Shown here: positions 1 through 8,265 of the stretch, piece by piece | How the letters are laid out: the number at the start of each line of letters is the position of its first letter | Position numbering within the stretch: position 1 is the first letter of the stretch | Source: a virus | Strand: one strand, 5' to 3' | Virus record (IMG/VR): IMGVR_UViG_3300013129_000007 | Coordinates: 1-42,156 of that record | Length of the DNA: 42,156 bases | Program-made: the position numbers and the translations under genes | The notes under the pieces: generated by a model | Databases searched by the model: none | Told to the model about the DNA's origin: nothing | Seen by the model: the letters and a program-made list of their open reading frames with translations, nothing else

Positions 1-1089
1 ATCACTACTGATTTTAAGACCTACCTAACTAGGGTTGGTTCTAGAAATTTATTGAATAATAAATTTTTACCTAAATATTTTTCCTTAAAAGATTATAGTA
101 TTAACTACGCAGTAAGTGCTGTAACAGATTCAGTTTTAATTAAAACTGTTACAGGTGATGATACAAAAAGTTTTTATAACGGTGGTGAAGATTTAAAAAT
201 GGTTTCAGATGAAACAACAAGTACTGTTACACAAATAGCTAAAAGAGAGTTTTCATTTATTAATGAGTGTGATAATACTGAATACGGTAATATTGTTGCT
301 ACTATAAATTTAGGTAATTATCTACAGGCAGCTAGAGAAAATTTATCAGATTTAGATAACGTTTCTAGTGGTTATAAACCTTACTTAAGATTGTATGATA
401 TTGTTAAAACTTATGAATACACAGAAAATGCTTTTGGACAGTATAGTTTATGGGACACAAAAAATATTAATATAGACTATTCATTTGAAACTGATAACGA
501 TTATAGAAATTATTTGTTATTCGATAATACTCACATTTTTAAAGAAGGTAATACATCTCGGATTGAGTATAATACAAATAGATTTGCATCACCTTTTAAG
601 GCCACAGTAAGTACTTACAGAGCTGAAAATGGTATTGTAACTCTTAATGGTCCTTTTACTATATCATTATATCCTTTAAACGGTTTATTTTATAAGGTTG
701 ATGGTACTTATTTAAGACCAGAAGAATTAACTGAATCTACATATAATAACAGTCTTAATATTATACCTTCTGTTAAGTTTAATAATATTTACCACGATTT
801 AAAAAATGATGCTTCAGTTAGAACTTATAAGTCCCCAGTGAATAATGTGTTATTTAGATTTGACGGTCTTTTAAATTCAGCTATTGTAGCCGCTAAAAAT
901 TTGTTTAATTTTTATGGTAAACCATCGGCTTTGGATTCAAATGTAAAAGTTATTCCTATAAACATGAGTTTAAATATTAACACAAGTGATGGTGTTAAAC
1001 CTAAATCAGCAATGTTAAAACTTAATTTAACTTTGGATACCACAGAAACCACTTGGGTTTCTACTGGTCAAACAATAACTATAAACTAA
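1..1089 (+). CDS. Probable virion structural protein, 5' end outside window
   Basis: The frame is open from base 1 with no stop, so the TTG at base 52 is not the true start and the gene begins before the window. The visible part, about 362 residues, is rich in Asn, Thr, Ser and Tyr, with short alternating hydrophobic stretches typical of beta-rich phage tail or baseplate proteins. I see no catalytic motif, signal peptide or membrane segment. The next gene starts 10 bases downstream, suggesting one transcript for the first three genes. The structural assignment rests on composition and neighbours, not on a recognised family. Confidence 0.6.
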   Translation: MTTDFKTYLTRVGSRNLLNNKFLPKYFSLKDYSINYAVSAVTDSVLIKTVTGDDTKSFYNGGEDLKMVSDETTSTVTQIAKREFSFINECDNTEYGNIVATINLGNYLQAARENLSDLDNVSSGYKPYLRLYDIVKTYEYTENAFGQYSLWDTKNINIDYSFETDNDYRNYLLFDNTHIFKEGNTSRIEYNTNRFASPFKATVSTYRAENGIVTLNGPFTISLYPLNGLFYKVDGTYLRPEELTESTYNNSLNIIPSVKFNNIYHDLKNDASVRTYKSPVNNVLFRFDGLLNSAIVAAKNLFNFYGKPSALDSNVKVIPINMSLNINTSDGVKPKSAMLKLNLTLDTTETTWVSTGQTITIN

Positions 1090-1099
1090 TTAATTTAAA

Positions 1100-1408
1100 A
1101 TGACAGAAACACTTACAATATCAGCATCAAATTGTATAAGTTGTGTTAATAAAGGGGTCACACCAAGGTATTTAGACAATAATAAAGTTGTTTACGGGCC
1201 AAATTTAAAATTTAGAATAATAGACTCCTTCGACCCAAACGCTAAATTGTTTGGAGCAACTAACTTTTTTGGATTTTCAATTTCTGAATATGGGTCTTTA
1301 GTTTATAAATTGGCTGGTACTAAAATCGACCAACAAAAAATAGGATTTCCTAATGAAGACCAAGTTTACTTAACACTTAAAAACGGTAAATACGTTTTAG
1401 GGCTTTAA
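1100..1408 (+). CDS. Small probable virion-associated protein
   Basis: This 102-aa protein starts at an ATG with an A-rich upstream region. It has no membrane segment or known motif. Two Cys (CISC near residue 12) lie near the N terminus, and the rest looks like a small beta-sheet domain (VVYGPNLKFRIID, YLTLKNGKYVLGL). It is sandwiched between two larger proteins of virion-like composition, so a small tail or baseplate component is plausible. I do not recognise the family. Confidence 0.5.
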   Translation: MTETLTISASNCISCVNKGVTPRYLDNNKVVYGPNLKFRIIDSFDPNAKLFGATNFFGFSISEYGSLVYKLAGTKIDQQKIGFPNEDQVYLTLKNGKYVLGL

Positions 1409-1439
1409 AAAATAAATAAGAAGAATTAATAAAAATAAA

Positions 1440-2561
1440 ATGAGCACAATTTTAAAAGAAATAAGTAGTGTCACATACAGAGAAACAATAGATAAAGGTG
1501 ATTTAAACACTGTGTATGGTAGTGATTTAAGTTTTATATTATCTGATATCAGTGCTAACACATATTCTCATTTATGGATGGGTCCTATATTCTCAGTACC
1601 TTGTACAAGTACAATGAAAGAACCTTTTACTGTTAGTTATTTAGATGGTGGTTATTCTGGGACATCTTCAGAATATTTAGTTACAGATGTTAGTAGTAAC
1701 ATTATTTTAGCTAGTATTGGTAGGTCTAGTTTTGAGACTGGTATTGATGGTCTAAATTTTAGGATTAATATCCCTCTAGATTCTACATATACTGGTAGTA
1801 CAACTTTAAGTGGTTTAAGTGCTACTACACTTTATGGTTCTTACATGAAAACTTATTTGTATGACCAAAAGGCAACTAACGGACCTTGTGCTTTAAATGT
1901 TTTAGATGGTTTATATTCTGAAGAATCTAGTTTGGTTACTAGAGAAATCGGTGAAGGTTTACCTTATAATGAAGGAGTTAACCCTGAACCAAATGGATAT
2001 TATAATAGTGGGTTAGTTTATCTATTCTGTGATGACATTAGAAAACCTAATGTTTCAGCAACAACAGTGTCAACAACTAATTCTTGGGCAACAGGGTTTG
2101 GTAATGAAGGACCTTATACATTGTATAAGAAATTCCCTTTTAATTATATGACAAATGAATTAGAAGGTTTATATATGGACCAACCCGTAGGAGCGGTAGA
2201 CCTTTTAGGTGGTAATGTTACCATCTTTAATAAACATTTGGTTAACGCGTTTAATTTTTCATCTTCTACTGGTGGAACTAGTACGTCAGGTGCTACTTTT
2301 TCATCTACAGATGCTAACGCAACTTTTAAATCTTTAACATTATCACAAAAATTAGATATTACTCTTATAGCTGGTAAAAATGAATTTGTAACATCATCAA
2401 ACCCAACTTGGGACCCTACTACATGTAATGGTAAAATTTATATAACACATTTTGAGTTATATGATGAATCAGGACAAGTTGTGGCCGTTGGTGAAGCTAA
2501 AGAACCGATACTTAAAGAATCTACAGATTTAATAGTAATAGAAACCTCAATAGGGATTTAA
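1440..2561 (+). CDS. Probable virion structural protein
   Basis: 373 aa, very rich in Ser, Thr, Gly and Tyr, with long runs of beta-prone sequence and a Ser/Thr/Gly linker near residues 275-290. There is no enzyme motif. The start ATG follows an A-rich leader, and an AAATAAATAAG stretch lies 15-30 bases upstream. The composition resembles the first gene of the window and fits a tail or decoration protein. It ends 21 bases before the resolvase gene, which has its own TATAAATA box. Confidence 0.55.
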   Translation: MSTILKEISSVTYRETIDKGDLNTVYGSDLSFILSDISANTYSHLWMGPIFSVPCTSTMKEPFTVSYLDGGYSGTSSEYLVTDVSSNIILASIGRSSFETGIDGLNFRINIPLDSTYTGSTTLSGLSATTLYGSYMKTYLYDQKATNGPCALNVLDGLYSEESSLVTREIGEGLPYNEGVNPEPNGYYNSGLVYLFCDDIRKPNVSATTVSTTNSWATGFGNEGPYTLYKKFPFNYMTNELEGLYMDQPVGAVDLLGGNVTIFNKHLVNAFNFSSSTGGTSTSGATFSSTDANATFKSLTLSQKLDITLIAGKNEFVTSSNPTWDPTTCNGKIYITHFELYDESGQVVAVGEAKEPILKESTDLIVIETSIGI

Positions 2562-2569
2562 TAATTTTA

Positions 2570-2577
2570 TATAAATA
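2570..2577 (+). promoter_or_regulatory. TATAAATA box upstream of resolvase gene
   Basis: An exact TATAAATA, the late-promoter element of T4-type phages, lies 5 bases before the resolvase ATG. The same octamer appears near the starts of several other genes in the window. In such AT-rich DNA it could be chance, and so close to the ATG it would give an almost leaderless message. Confidence 0.3.
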
Positions 2578-2582
2578 GTTTT

Positions 2583-3230
2583 ATGAGTGAAGAAAGAAAG
2601 AGTGGCAGAATCATGTCACTAGATGTCTCTACAAAGACAATTGGCATCGCCTTATTTGAAGGTGATGGAACTCTAATGGAGTTGACCCATATCACCCCCG
2701 TGATTAAACCTAAACCTGAATCTAAAATGGAGGAACTTTTTAAGAAGGTTGATGCATTTGAAAAATTAATTACTAGATATATTGAATTAGATATTGAAAG
2801 AGTTGTCATTGAAGAACCTCTTTTAAGTAGTAACAATGTTTATACAATCGCAACATTATTGAAATTTAATGGTATGATTTCTAAAGTTGTTTCTGAAGTA
2901 TTGAATGTGATACCAGAATTTATATCTTCTTATGATTCTAGAATGTATGCTTTCCCTGAATTAGTTCAAAAAAGAGAAACAAATAAAAAAGGTGAACCTT
3001 ATAAAGAAAAAGATATTGAAAGAGCTAAACCTGTTTTATTTGGTGGGTACCCATGGGATATTGATAAAAAACAAGTCATATGGGAAAAGGTTGCCAACCT
3101 CCAACCACAAATTGTGTGGGAATATGATAAAAACGGTAAACTTAAGAAAGAGAATTTTGACATGACCGACGCATTTACTTCAGGTAGAGCTATAATGTGT
3201 AGGGATGGTATATGGAATTGTAAAAATTAA
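2583..3230 (+). CDS. RuvC-like Holliday junction resolvase / RNase H-fold nuclease
   Basis: A 215-aa protein with the acidic residues expected of a RuvC-type RNase H fold. LDVSTKTIG (Asp14) forms strand 1, VVIEEP (Glu77/Glu78) follows a helix, and a C-terminal FDMTDAF (Asp193, Asp196) completes the metal site. Such proteins cut branched DNA formed during phage recombination and replication and can act before packaging. The length suits a phage RuvC-like enzyme. The neighbouring primase and nuclease genes support a DNA-metabolism role. Cleavage specificity cannot be read from sequence; a RuvX-like or other RNase H-fold nuclease remains possible. A rho-independent terminator follows it. Confidence 0.7.
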   Translation: MSEERKSGRIMSLDVSTKTIGIALFEGDGTLMELTHITPVIKPKPESKMEELFKKVDAFEKLITRYIELDIERVVIEEPLLSSNNVYTIATLLKFNGMISKVVSEVLNVIPEFISSYDSRMYAFPELVQKRETNKKGEPYKEKDIERAKPVLFGGYPWDIDKKQVIWEKVANLQPQIVWEYDKNGKLKKENFDMTDAFTSGRAIMCRDGIWNCKN

Positions 3231-3236
3231 CTATTT

Positions 3237-3269
3237 AAAATATCGGTTTTTGACCGATATTTTTGTTTT
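3237..3269 (+). terminator. Rho-independent terminator after resolvase gene
   Basis: Ten-base-pair stem 3237-3246 with 3254-3263 (core ATATCGG/CCGATAT), 7-base loop, ending in a T-rich run. The T-run also holds the TTG of the next promoter, so terminator and promoter overlap. Confidence 0.85.
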
Positions 3270-3293
3270 ATATAAAAATTATTAGTATATTTG
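3263..3293 (+). promoter_or_regulatory. Bacteroidota-type promoter (TTG-N20-TATATTTG)
   Basis: TTG at 3263-3265, 20-base spacer, TATATTTG at 3286-3293, a perfect match to the Bacteroidota -33/-7 consensus TAnnTTTG. The next ATG is only 3 bases after the -7 box, so transcription probably starts at or very near the start codon. Confidence 0.75.
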
Positions 3294-3296
3294 TTT

Positions 3297-3773
3297 ATGA
3301 CTGAAAATAAAAAATTAGCATTAGAATGTTTATGGGAAGAAGCTAAGATGTATTCTAACCTGTACTATTCAACAGAAAACCATTATAAAAAACATAAATA
3401 CGTTTCACATTTTAGAAGTCCAATCTATGATGAAACAAATATAGCTCTTTTTCAAAAAGACTTTATTTCAGAGAAAGCTTTTAACAATGAAGGTAGGGTT
3501 ACAGATGAACATTGTAATGGTAGGACTAATTGTTCTAAAAAGTTATTAGAAAAAATTCATTTAAAAGAAATAACCACTTTTGAACAATTTATTGATTTTT
3601 TAAAAAATTATTGTTATACAATAAAAATACTATCGGAAGAAAATGTATTAGTATCTACTTACCTTAAAAAAAATAAGGATAAAAACTTTATTGAAGCATA
3701 CAGTGAACTAGGTATTATAATTTGTGATAAAGATGGTAATAAACTAGAAAAAATAGATTTACCCGTTATTTAA
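3297..3773 (+). CDS. Hypothetical protein, probably from a leaderless message
   Basis: 158 aa from the ATG at 3297. A longer reading from a TTG at 3291 would lie inside the -7 box, so I prefer the ATG. The protein is charged, has no membrane segment, and contains a central region with VTDEHCNGR and several Cys. I recognise no family. It has its own promoter directly after a terminator, so it opens a new transcription unit that runs into the primase gene 3 bases later. Confidence 0.6.
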   Translation: MTENKKLALECLWEEAKMYSNLYYSTENHYKKHKYVSHFRSPIYDETNIALFQKDFISEKAFNNEGRVTDEHCNGRTNCSKKLLEKIHLKEITTFEQFIDFLKNYCYTIKILSEENVLVSTYLKKNKDKNFIEAYSELGIIICDKDGNKLEKIDLPVI

Positions 3774-3776
3774 ATT

Positions 3777-4742
3777 ATGGCCAACAACACTCTTTTATTT
3801 GGTGTAATAACAGACATTCTTGGAAAACCTAAAAAAAGTAATCAAACAAAACAACAGTTTTCATTTGATTGTCCTGTTTGTTCTGCCGAAAAAAGTATGT
3901 ATGATGGTGATGGAAAGGGTAACCTTGAAGTAAATTTATCTGATGGTATTTTCCATTGTTGGGCTTGTGGACAAACACATGGAACACATGGTAGTTTAAA
4001 AAAACTATTTAGAAAGTTTGCCAATAAACAACAATTAGATACTCTAAAAAAATTAGGGGTATCAGTTTCAGAAATAAAAACTGAAAAAAAGAAAAAGAAT
4101 GTTATTGAAGATTTAACTCTTCCTGAAACATTTGTTGAATTTAAAGACTCAAACCCTAAATCATTAGAACATAAAAGAGCCTGGAATTACCTAACCAAAG
4201 AAAGAAAACTCAGTGAGGAAACAATAACCAAGTATAGAATGGGTTATACAATTGGTGGACCTTATGCTAATAGAATTGTTTTACCTTCTTATGATAATGA
4301 GGGTAAATTAAATTATTGGGTAGCTAGAACTTACATAAACCAAAAACCAAAATACCTTAATCCTGATTCTGATAAAGAAGAAATCATTTTTAATGAATGT
4401 TGTTTAAGTTGGGATTCGGATATATACATTGTTGAAGGCCCTTTTGACCATATTGTTGTTCATAACTCAATACCCATTTTAGGTAAAAAAATATCAGATA
4501 AATTAATGCATTGTTTATTGAACAGACCTACAGCTAATATTGTACTTTTATTAGATGCGGATGCTTGGAATGACACCAAACAACTGTATTCAAAGTTAAA
4601 TGTTGGTAAACTTCATGGTAGAATTAAAGTGGTTAAATTAAAAGGAGAATTTGACATTTCAAAAATAAATGAGGATTTTGGTAGAGAAGGAGTTATTCAA
4701 GCAATGAGAAGTGCTCGTTATATTAAGGAAAGTGAATTATAA
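3777..4742 (+). CDS. DnaG-type DNA primase (zinc ribbon plus TOPRIM)
   Basis: 321 aa. The N terminus has a zinc ribbon of primase type, Cys32-x2-Cys35 (CPVC) and Cys61-x2-Cys64 (CWAC). The TOPRIM fold follows, with the catalytic Glu in IYIVEGPFD (Glu220) and the metal-binding DxD in LLLDADAW (Asp260, Asp262). It should make RNA primers for lagging-strand synthesis of the phage genome. It is shorter than bacterial DnaG (about 600 aa) and has no C-terminal helicase-binding domain, as in many phage primases. No replicative helicase is visible in this window. The start ATG lies 3 bases after the upstream stop. Confidence 0.88.
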   Translation: MANNTLLFGVITDILGKPKKSNQTKQQFSFDCPVCSAEKSMYDGDGKGNLEVNLSDGIFHCWACGQTHGTHGSLKKLFRKFANKQQLDTLKKLGVSVSEIKTEKKKKNVIEDLTLPETFVEFKDSNPKSLEHKRAWNYLTKERKLSEETITKYRMGYTIGGPYANRIVLPSYDNEGKLNYWVARTYINQKPKYLNPDSDKEEIIFNECCLSWDSDIYIVEGPFDHIVVHNSIPILGKKISDKLMHCLLNRPTANIVLLLDADAWNDTKQLYSKLNVGKLHGRIKVVKLKGEFDISKINEDFGREGVIQAMRSARYIKESEL

Positions 4743-4784
4743 TGTTTAATACAGGAGATATGGTAAATTTTAATAAATAATATT

Positions 4785-4997
4785 ATGGGATTTAATAAAA
4801 GATATGTTAGTAAAGAAATCTTAATAGAAAGATTTAAACTTGGTGGTTATCAAGGTATTTTAGATTATATAGGGAATTCAGATGCTTTATTTGGTTTAGA
4901 TGAAGAAATAAAAGACGTATTAGATATAGCATATTGTGATAATTGCCCAACTAAAAAGGATATAGAAATTAAAAAAATATTATATGGCAAATTATAA
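4785..4997 (+). CDS. Hypothetical small protein
   Basis: 70 aa, mostly helical by composition, with a CDNC pair near residue 51 that could bind metal. It overlaps the next gene by 14 bases. No family recognised. Between the primase stop and this start lies a 12-codon reading frame (4743-4781) that I do not count as a gene. Confidence 0.5.
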   Translation: MGFNKRYVSKEILIERFKLGGYQGILDYIGNSDALFGLDEEIKDVLDIAYCDNCPTKKDIEIKKILYGKL

Positions 4998-5202
4998 TTA
5001 TGTTAATATTAAGATTAATGAAGAACTCTTAAGGAGAATAGAAAATCTAGAAAGAAAGGTAGATGATTTACAGACTAGAAATCAAAAACTAGAAAACATT
5101 ATGAGGGATTCTTTTATTGGTTTTAAATTTAACAATCAAAAATATGAAACTGATGGTGTGAGACAATTTAATGCCATTAGAGATATTCTTAATAGAATAT
5201 GA
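4984..5202 (+). CDS. Small coiled-coil protein
   Basis: 72 aa. Residues about 12-42 form a clear heptad-like coiled coil (LLRRIENLERKVDDLQ continuing through NQKLENI), followed by a short charged tail. It overlaps both neighbours (14 bases upstream; stop and start intermeshed downstream), so it belongs to the primase-nuclease operon. Function unknown. Confidence 0.55.
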   Translation: MANYNYVNIKINEELLRRIENLERKVDDLQTRNQKLENIMRDSFIGFKFNNQKYETDGVRQFNAIRDILNRI

Positions 5203-5936
5203 AAAGAGAGTGTGATGTTTACCTAGAACCGATAGAACACGTTTATATCCATAAAAAAACGGGTGAAAAATTTAAATCGGTTACTACAGTTCTAAGTATG
5301 TTAGAACCACATTTTCCTGCAGAAGAAGTAGCTCTTAGAATTTCCCTACAATCAGATGATGTTAGAAAACCTGAATACCGAGGAATGTCACAACAACAAA
5401 TTCTAGACGAGTGGACTAGAATAAATAAGGAGGCTAACGAATATGGTACAGAAATTCACGAAATTCTTGAGAGGTACCTTTTAGCAAATAAAATATATAT
5501 CCCCAAATCCGATTACGAAAGAAAAATCATCACACTATTCCAAGAAGTAGATGATATGTGGGGCACTATTTATCCTGAAACAGTTTTATTCTCAGCTAAA
5601 CATAAGTTAGCTGGGACAGCGGATATCATTGAAGATTGTGGTGATTATTTTAATGTACGTGATTTTAAAACAAACAAAAAAATAAATTACATATCAGAAT
5701 ATGGTCATTGGTTGAATGCTCCCGTATCACACCTAACAGATTGTCAGTACAGTATTTATAGCTTACAGATGTCAATCTACGCTTACATGTATCAAATGGA
5801 AACTAGAAAAAAGGTTGGTAAAATGAATTTATTTTATTTAAATCCTGAAACAGAAAAATTTGAAGTTATTTACGTGCCGTATATGGGTTTAGAGGCTAAA
5901 AAATTACTTTCATGGTATCACGAAAATTATAATTGA
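5199..5936 (+). CDS. PD-(D/E)XK superfamily nuclease
   Basis: 245 aa with the signature order of RecB/Cas4-like nucleases. A helix carries GTEIHEILE (His87, Glu88), then comes LAGTADII (Asp142), then VRDFKTNKK (Asp155-x-Lys157), and a final helix with QYSIYSLQ, which matches the QxxxY motif. Such phage enzymes act as exonucleases in recombination, host DNA breakdown or end trimming. The sequence gives no polarity or substrate. The last 10 bases overlap the 3' end of the GIY-YIG endonuclease gene on the other strand. The current C terminus may be a replacement brought in with that insertion. Confidence 0.75.
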   Translation: MKRECDVYLEPIEHVYIHKKTGEKFKSVTTVLSMLEPHFPAEEVALRISLQSDDVRKPEYRGMSQQQILDEWTRINKEANEYGTEIHEILERYLLANKIYIPKSDYERKIITLFQEVDDMWGTIYPETVLFSAKHKLAGTADIIEDCGDYFNVRDFKTNKKINYISEYGHWLNAPVSHLTDCQYSIYSLQMSIYAYMYQMETRKKVGKMNLFYLNPETEKFEVIYVPYMGLEAKKLLSWYHENYN

Positions 5937-6670
5937 CCACATTTTTTAGGGAATCTTTCACACCATTTTTTATTAGCAATTTCTAAACCATATTTTTCTA
6001 TCCACACATCTTTTACAGCCTTACCAAACATAGGGTTTTTTTCACCACTCCTATCCACATTAGGTCTTGGTTTATAAGGTACTTTAGAACCTAATCTACT
6101 AGGTGGTTTAATATTTTTTAATTTATGATTTTCACTAATTTTTTTCTTTGTTTTTTCTGGTAATGATTTATTTTTATTAGCGTGGTTTTTACTAATATTT
6201 TTTTTATGTTCTTCAGAAAGTTTACGGTTAGTTAAGGATTTTTTCATTTTTTCTACAGATTCTTTAGATTTTGGTCTACCTTTATGAGCTTTTGATAAAA
6301 GTTTTCTAACATGTTCAGAAATCACCTTTCCTTTATTAGACTCACTAATTTTTTTCTTTGTTTCTTCAGATAAAGAAATACCTCTATTACTTTCAGCTAT
6401 TTTTCTTATATTGTAACCATTAATATTAAAATTAATCCAGTACTGTTCCCTTTCTGTTAATAATTCTACATCACATTCTTCAATAACCTCAAATATAAAA
6501 TTTTCTATACCATATTTATTGACAGAATTTTGTAGAATATTATTTGGGTGTATATTTTTTTTAAGTTTGTTTTTATGTACATAAAACCTATTATCGATAT
6601 CTATTGATGAACCGATATAAGTTTTATTATTTATTTTATTAACTATCTTATATATTCCCGTCTTTTTCAT
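5927..6670 (-). CDS. GIY-YIG homing endonuclease with NUMOD3 repeats
   Basis: 247 aa. GIYKIVNKINNKTYIG at residues 4-19 is the GIY-YIG core, followed by catalytic Arg in DIDNRF and Glu in LTEREQYWI. After the nuclease domain come repeated NUMOD3-type DNA-binding units (LSEETKKKISESNKG and four or five variants at about 100-195). It is free-standing, not inside an intron, and runs against all surrounding genes. The start ATG overlaps the end of the small ribbon-helix-helix gene, so the two are co-transcribed. A GACCAC hexamer occurs at both edges of the insertion (5935 and 6845). Confidence 0.9.
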   Translation of the reverse strand: MKKTGIYKIVNKINNKTYIGSSIDIDNRFYVHKNKLKKNIHPNNILQNSVNKYGIENFIFEVIEECDVELLTEREQYWINFNINGYNIRKIAESNRGISLSEETKKKISESNKGKVISEHVRKLLSKAHKGRPKSKESVEKMKKSLTNRKLSEEHKKNISKNHANKNKSLPEKTKKKISENHKLKNIKPPSRLGSKVPYKPRPNVDRSGEKNPMFGKAVKDVWIEKYGLEIANKKWCERFPKKCGQL

Positions 6671-6794
6671 TTTTAATAAATTCTTTAATTTTATTTTCTA
6701 TAAATTTAGATTTATTTATACTTAATTTTTCACTAATTTGCTTAAATTGATTGTATAATTTTTCATCAATTGTGATTGTAACCCTTTTTTTCAT
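6648..6794 (-). CDS. Ribbon-helix-helix DNA-binding protein, 48 aa
   Basis: Short gene starting at the ATG complementary to 6792-6794 and ending 23 bases inside the endonuclease gene. The peptide begins MKKRVTITIDEKLYNQF, with an alternating beta strand (RVTITID) and then two helices (LYNQFKQISEKL, NKSKFIENKIKEFI). That is the pattern of Arc/CopG/MetJ ribbon-helix-helix repressors. An 18-base palindrome lies 8 bases upstream and is a natural candidate operator. I infer that it represses its own gene and the co-transcribed endonuclease. Confidence 0.72.
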   Translation of the reverse strand: MKKRVTITIDEKLYNQFKQISEKLSINKSKFIENKIKEFIKNEKDGNI

Positions 6795-6802
6795 ATAATA
6801 TG

Positions 6803-6820
6803 TATTTATACTTATAAATA
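6803..6820. promoter_or_regulatory. Palindrome TATTTATA-ct-TATAAATA, candidate operator/promoter
   Basis: A perfect 8-bp inverted repeat with a 2-base spacer, just upstream of the ribbon-helix-helix gene. Read on either strand it contains the T4-late-type octamer TATAAATA, so it could be a bidirectional promoter, the operator for the adjacent repressor, or both. Confidence 0.4.
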
Positions 6821-6870
6821 TTACTATACATTTAAAAAATGTTAGACCACTGATTAAAAGTTAATAAAAA

Positions 6871-7038
6871 ATGAATGCTTTAGAATTAATAGAAAAAATA
6901 AAAGAAAAAGAATATCACCCAGATATAATTTTTCTTAAAAACAGGCTTATTGAATTGTTTAATAAAGAAGAGTATGAAAAAATAAGTCGTATACAAAGAT
7001 GGATTGAAGAATTAATAGAATTTTATAACGTAAATTAA
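6871..7038 (+). CDS. Hypothetical small helical protein, 55 aa
   Basis: ATG at 6871 after an A-rich leader (AATAAAAA). The peptide is Lys/Glu/Ile rich and predicted helical (MNALELIEKIKEKEYH, then NRLIELFNKEEYEKI). It fills the space between the homing-endonuclease insertion and the DUF4338 gene. No family recognised. It has phage-like spacing and composition, and its acceptance rests on an intact frame and good start context. Confidence 0.45.
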   Translation: MNALELIEKIKEKEYHPDIIFLKNRLIELFNKEEYEKISRIQRWIEELIEFYNVN

Positions 7039-7113
7039 ACCTAATTTTAAGATTTATAAACTGTTTATTGTTACAATAAATTTTACTATCATTAATAATA
7101 AAAAACAAAATAT

Positions 7114-8265
7114 ATGAGTCAAAACATTGAATTTGAACCTAAGTTAACAATAGAAGAAACCCTTGAAATAAAAGATAAATTCATGGGGTTTTATAAAGAC
7201 CTTGAATCTATTCAGGATTATTTTCTAGAACGTAAAAAAGAAAAAATTATCGGAATTGACCACGATAAATATACTAAGGACATGTTTACTGATTATAACA
7301 TGGAACCAAAAGATATGGAATTTGAACTGGAGGTTATCGAAGGTAATGTTTTTAGTCCTGCAACACAAATAATTACTTCCCTACCTTTAGAATCACAAAT
7401 TGGTAGACAAATCATGATGGCTGTTAAAGAAAAAACAACTAATAAATATATTGGGTTTATTCGTATGGCATCACCTGTATTATCCATCAAACCAAGAAAC
7501 GATTATTTTGGTCAAACGGTTAGAGCCACAGCTGTTAATAGACATATGATTAATGGTGCCATCATTGTACCAGTACAACCTTTTGGGTATAACTATTTGG
7601 GTGGTAAGTTATTAGCACTTATAGCTTGTTCACATGAAGTTAGAAACATGTTAAAGGAAAAATATGGTGATAAGATTGATACTTGTTTTATGGAGACAAC
7701 TTCTCTTTATGGTGACATCAAAGGGATGAGTCAGTATGATGGTTTAAAACCTTTTGTTAGATATCAGGATATGACCGAATCTGATTTGTTTTTATTCCCT
7801 ACTGAAGAGGTATACGACCCGATTAGACGTAAGATGCGTGAATTATATGGTAAACCTGAATGGAACGGAAACACTGTTGACCCAGGACCATCGGGACCAA
7901 AAATGAGAGAGTTTAATAAAGCAATCTCAATCCTTAAAAATCACCTTAGACATTATGATATGGTGGCTTATAATGAGTTTCATTCTTTTACTAAGACACA
8001 CATGAAAGCTAAAACTAAGAAAAGATACTACTATTCTAATTTTGGTTATGATAATGTAATTGAACATATTAACTCTGAAGGTAAAACCCCCTTAGTTGAA
8101 GGACAAAATTTTCACAAACATAATCTTTCTTATATGGTTGAATGGTGGAAGAAAAAAGCACAGTCTAGATATTTTTCATTAAATGAAAGGGGGTTATTAC
8201 GTAAAGATTTAGAAATATATACATTAGATAGGATTAATAACAGTAATATTGATATGATTAGATAA
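7114..8265 (+). CDS. DUF4338 / DruA-like protein
   Basis: 383 aa. The order of conserved segments resembles DUF4338, the family of the DruA protein of Druantia defence systems. There is an IGRQIMMAV region, IGFIRMASP, then NGAIIVPVQPFGYNYLGGKL and LALIACSHEV, followed by TCFMETTSLYGD and YDGLKPF. The recognition is by eye and the biochemical role of the family is not settled. In this phage it lies in a DNA-metabolism region. The C terminus (RINNSNIDMIR) is overprinted by the 3' end of the endonuclease gene on the other strand (8224-8265). A second version of this C terminus lies stranded at 9198-9245, so the present end is probably a replacement. Confidence 0.55.
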   Translation: MSQNIEFEPKLTIEETLEIKDKFMGFYKDLESIQDYFLERKKEKIIGIDHDKYTKDMFTDYNMEPKDMEFELEVIEGNVFSPATQIITSLPLESQIGRQIMMAVKEKTTNKYIGFIRMASPVLSIKPRNDYFGQTVRATAVNRHMINGAIIVPVQPFGYNYLGGKLLALIACSHEVRNMLKEKYGDKIDTCFMETTSLYGDIKGMSQYDGLKPFVRYQDMTESDLFLFPTEEVYDPIRRKMRELYGKPEWNGNTVDPGPSGPKMREFNKAISILKNHLRHYDMVAYNEFHSFTKTHMKAKTKKRYYYSNFGYDNVIEHINSEGKTPLVEGQNFHKHNLSYMVEWWKKKAQSRYFSLNERGLLRKDLEIYTLDRINNSNIDMIR

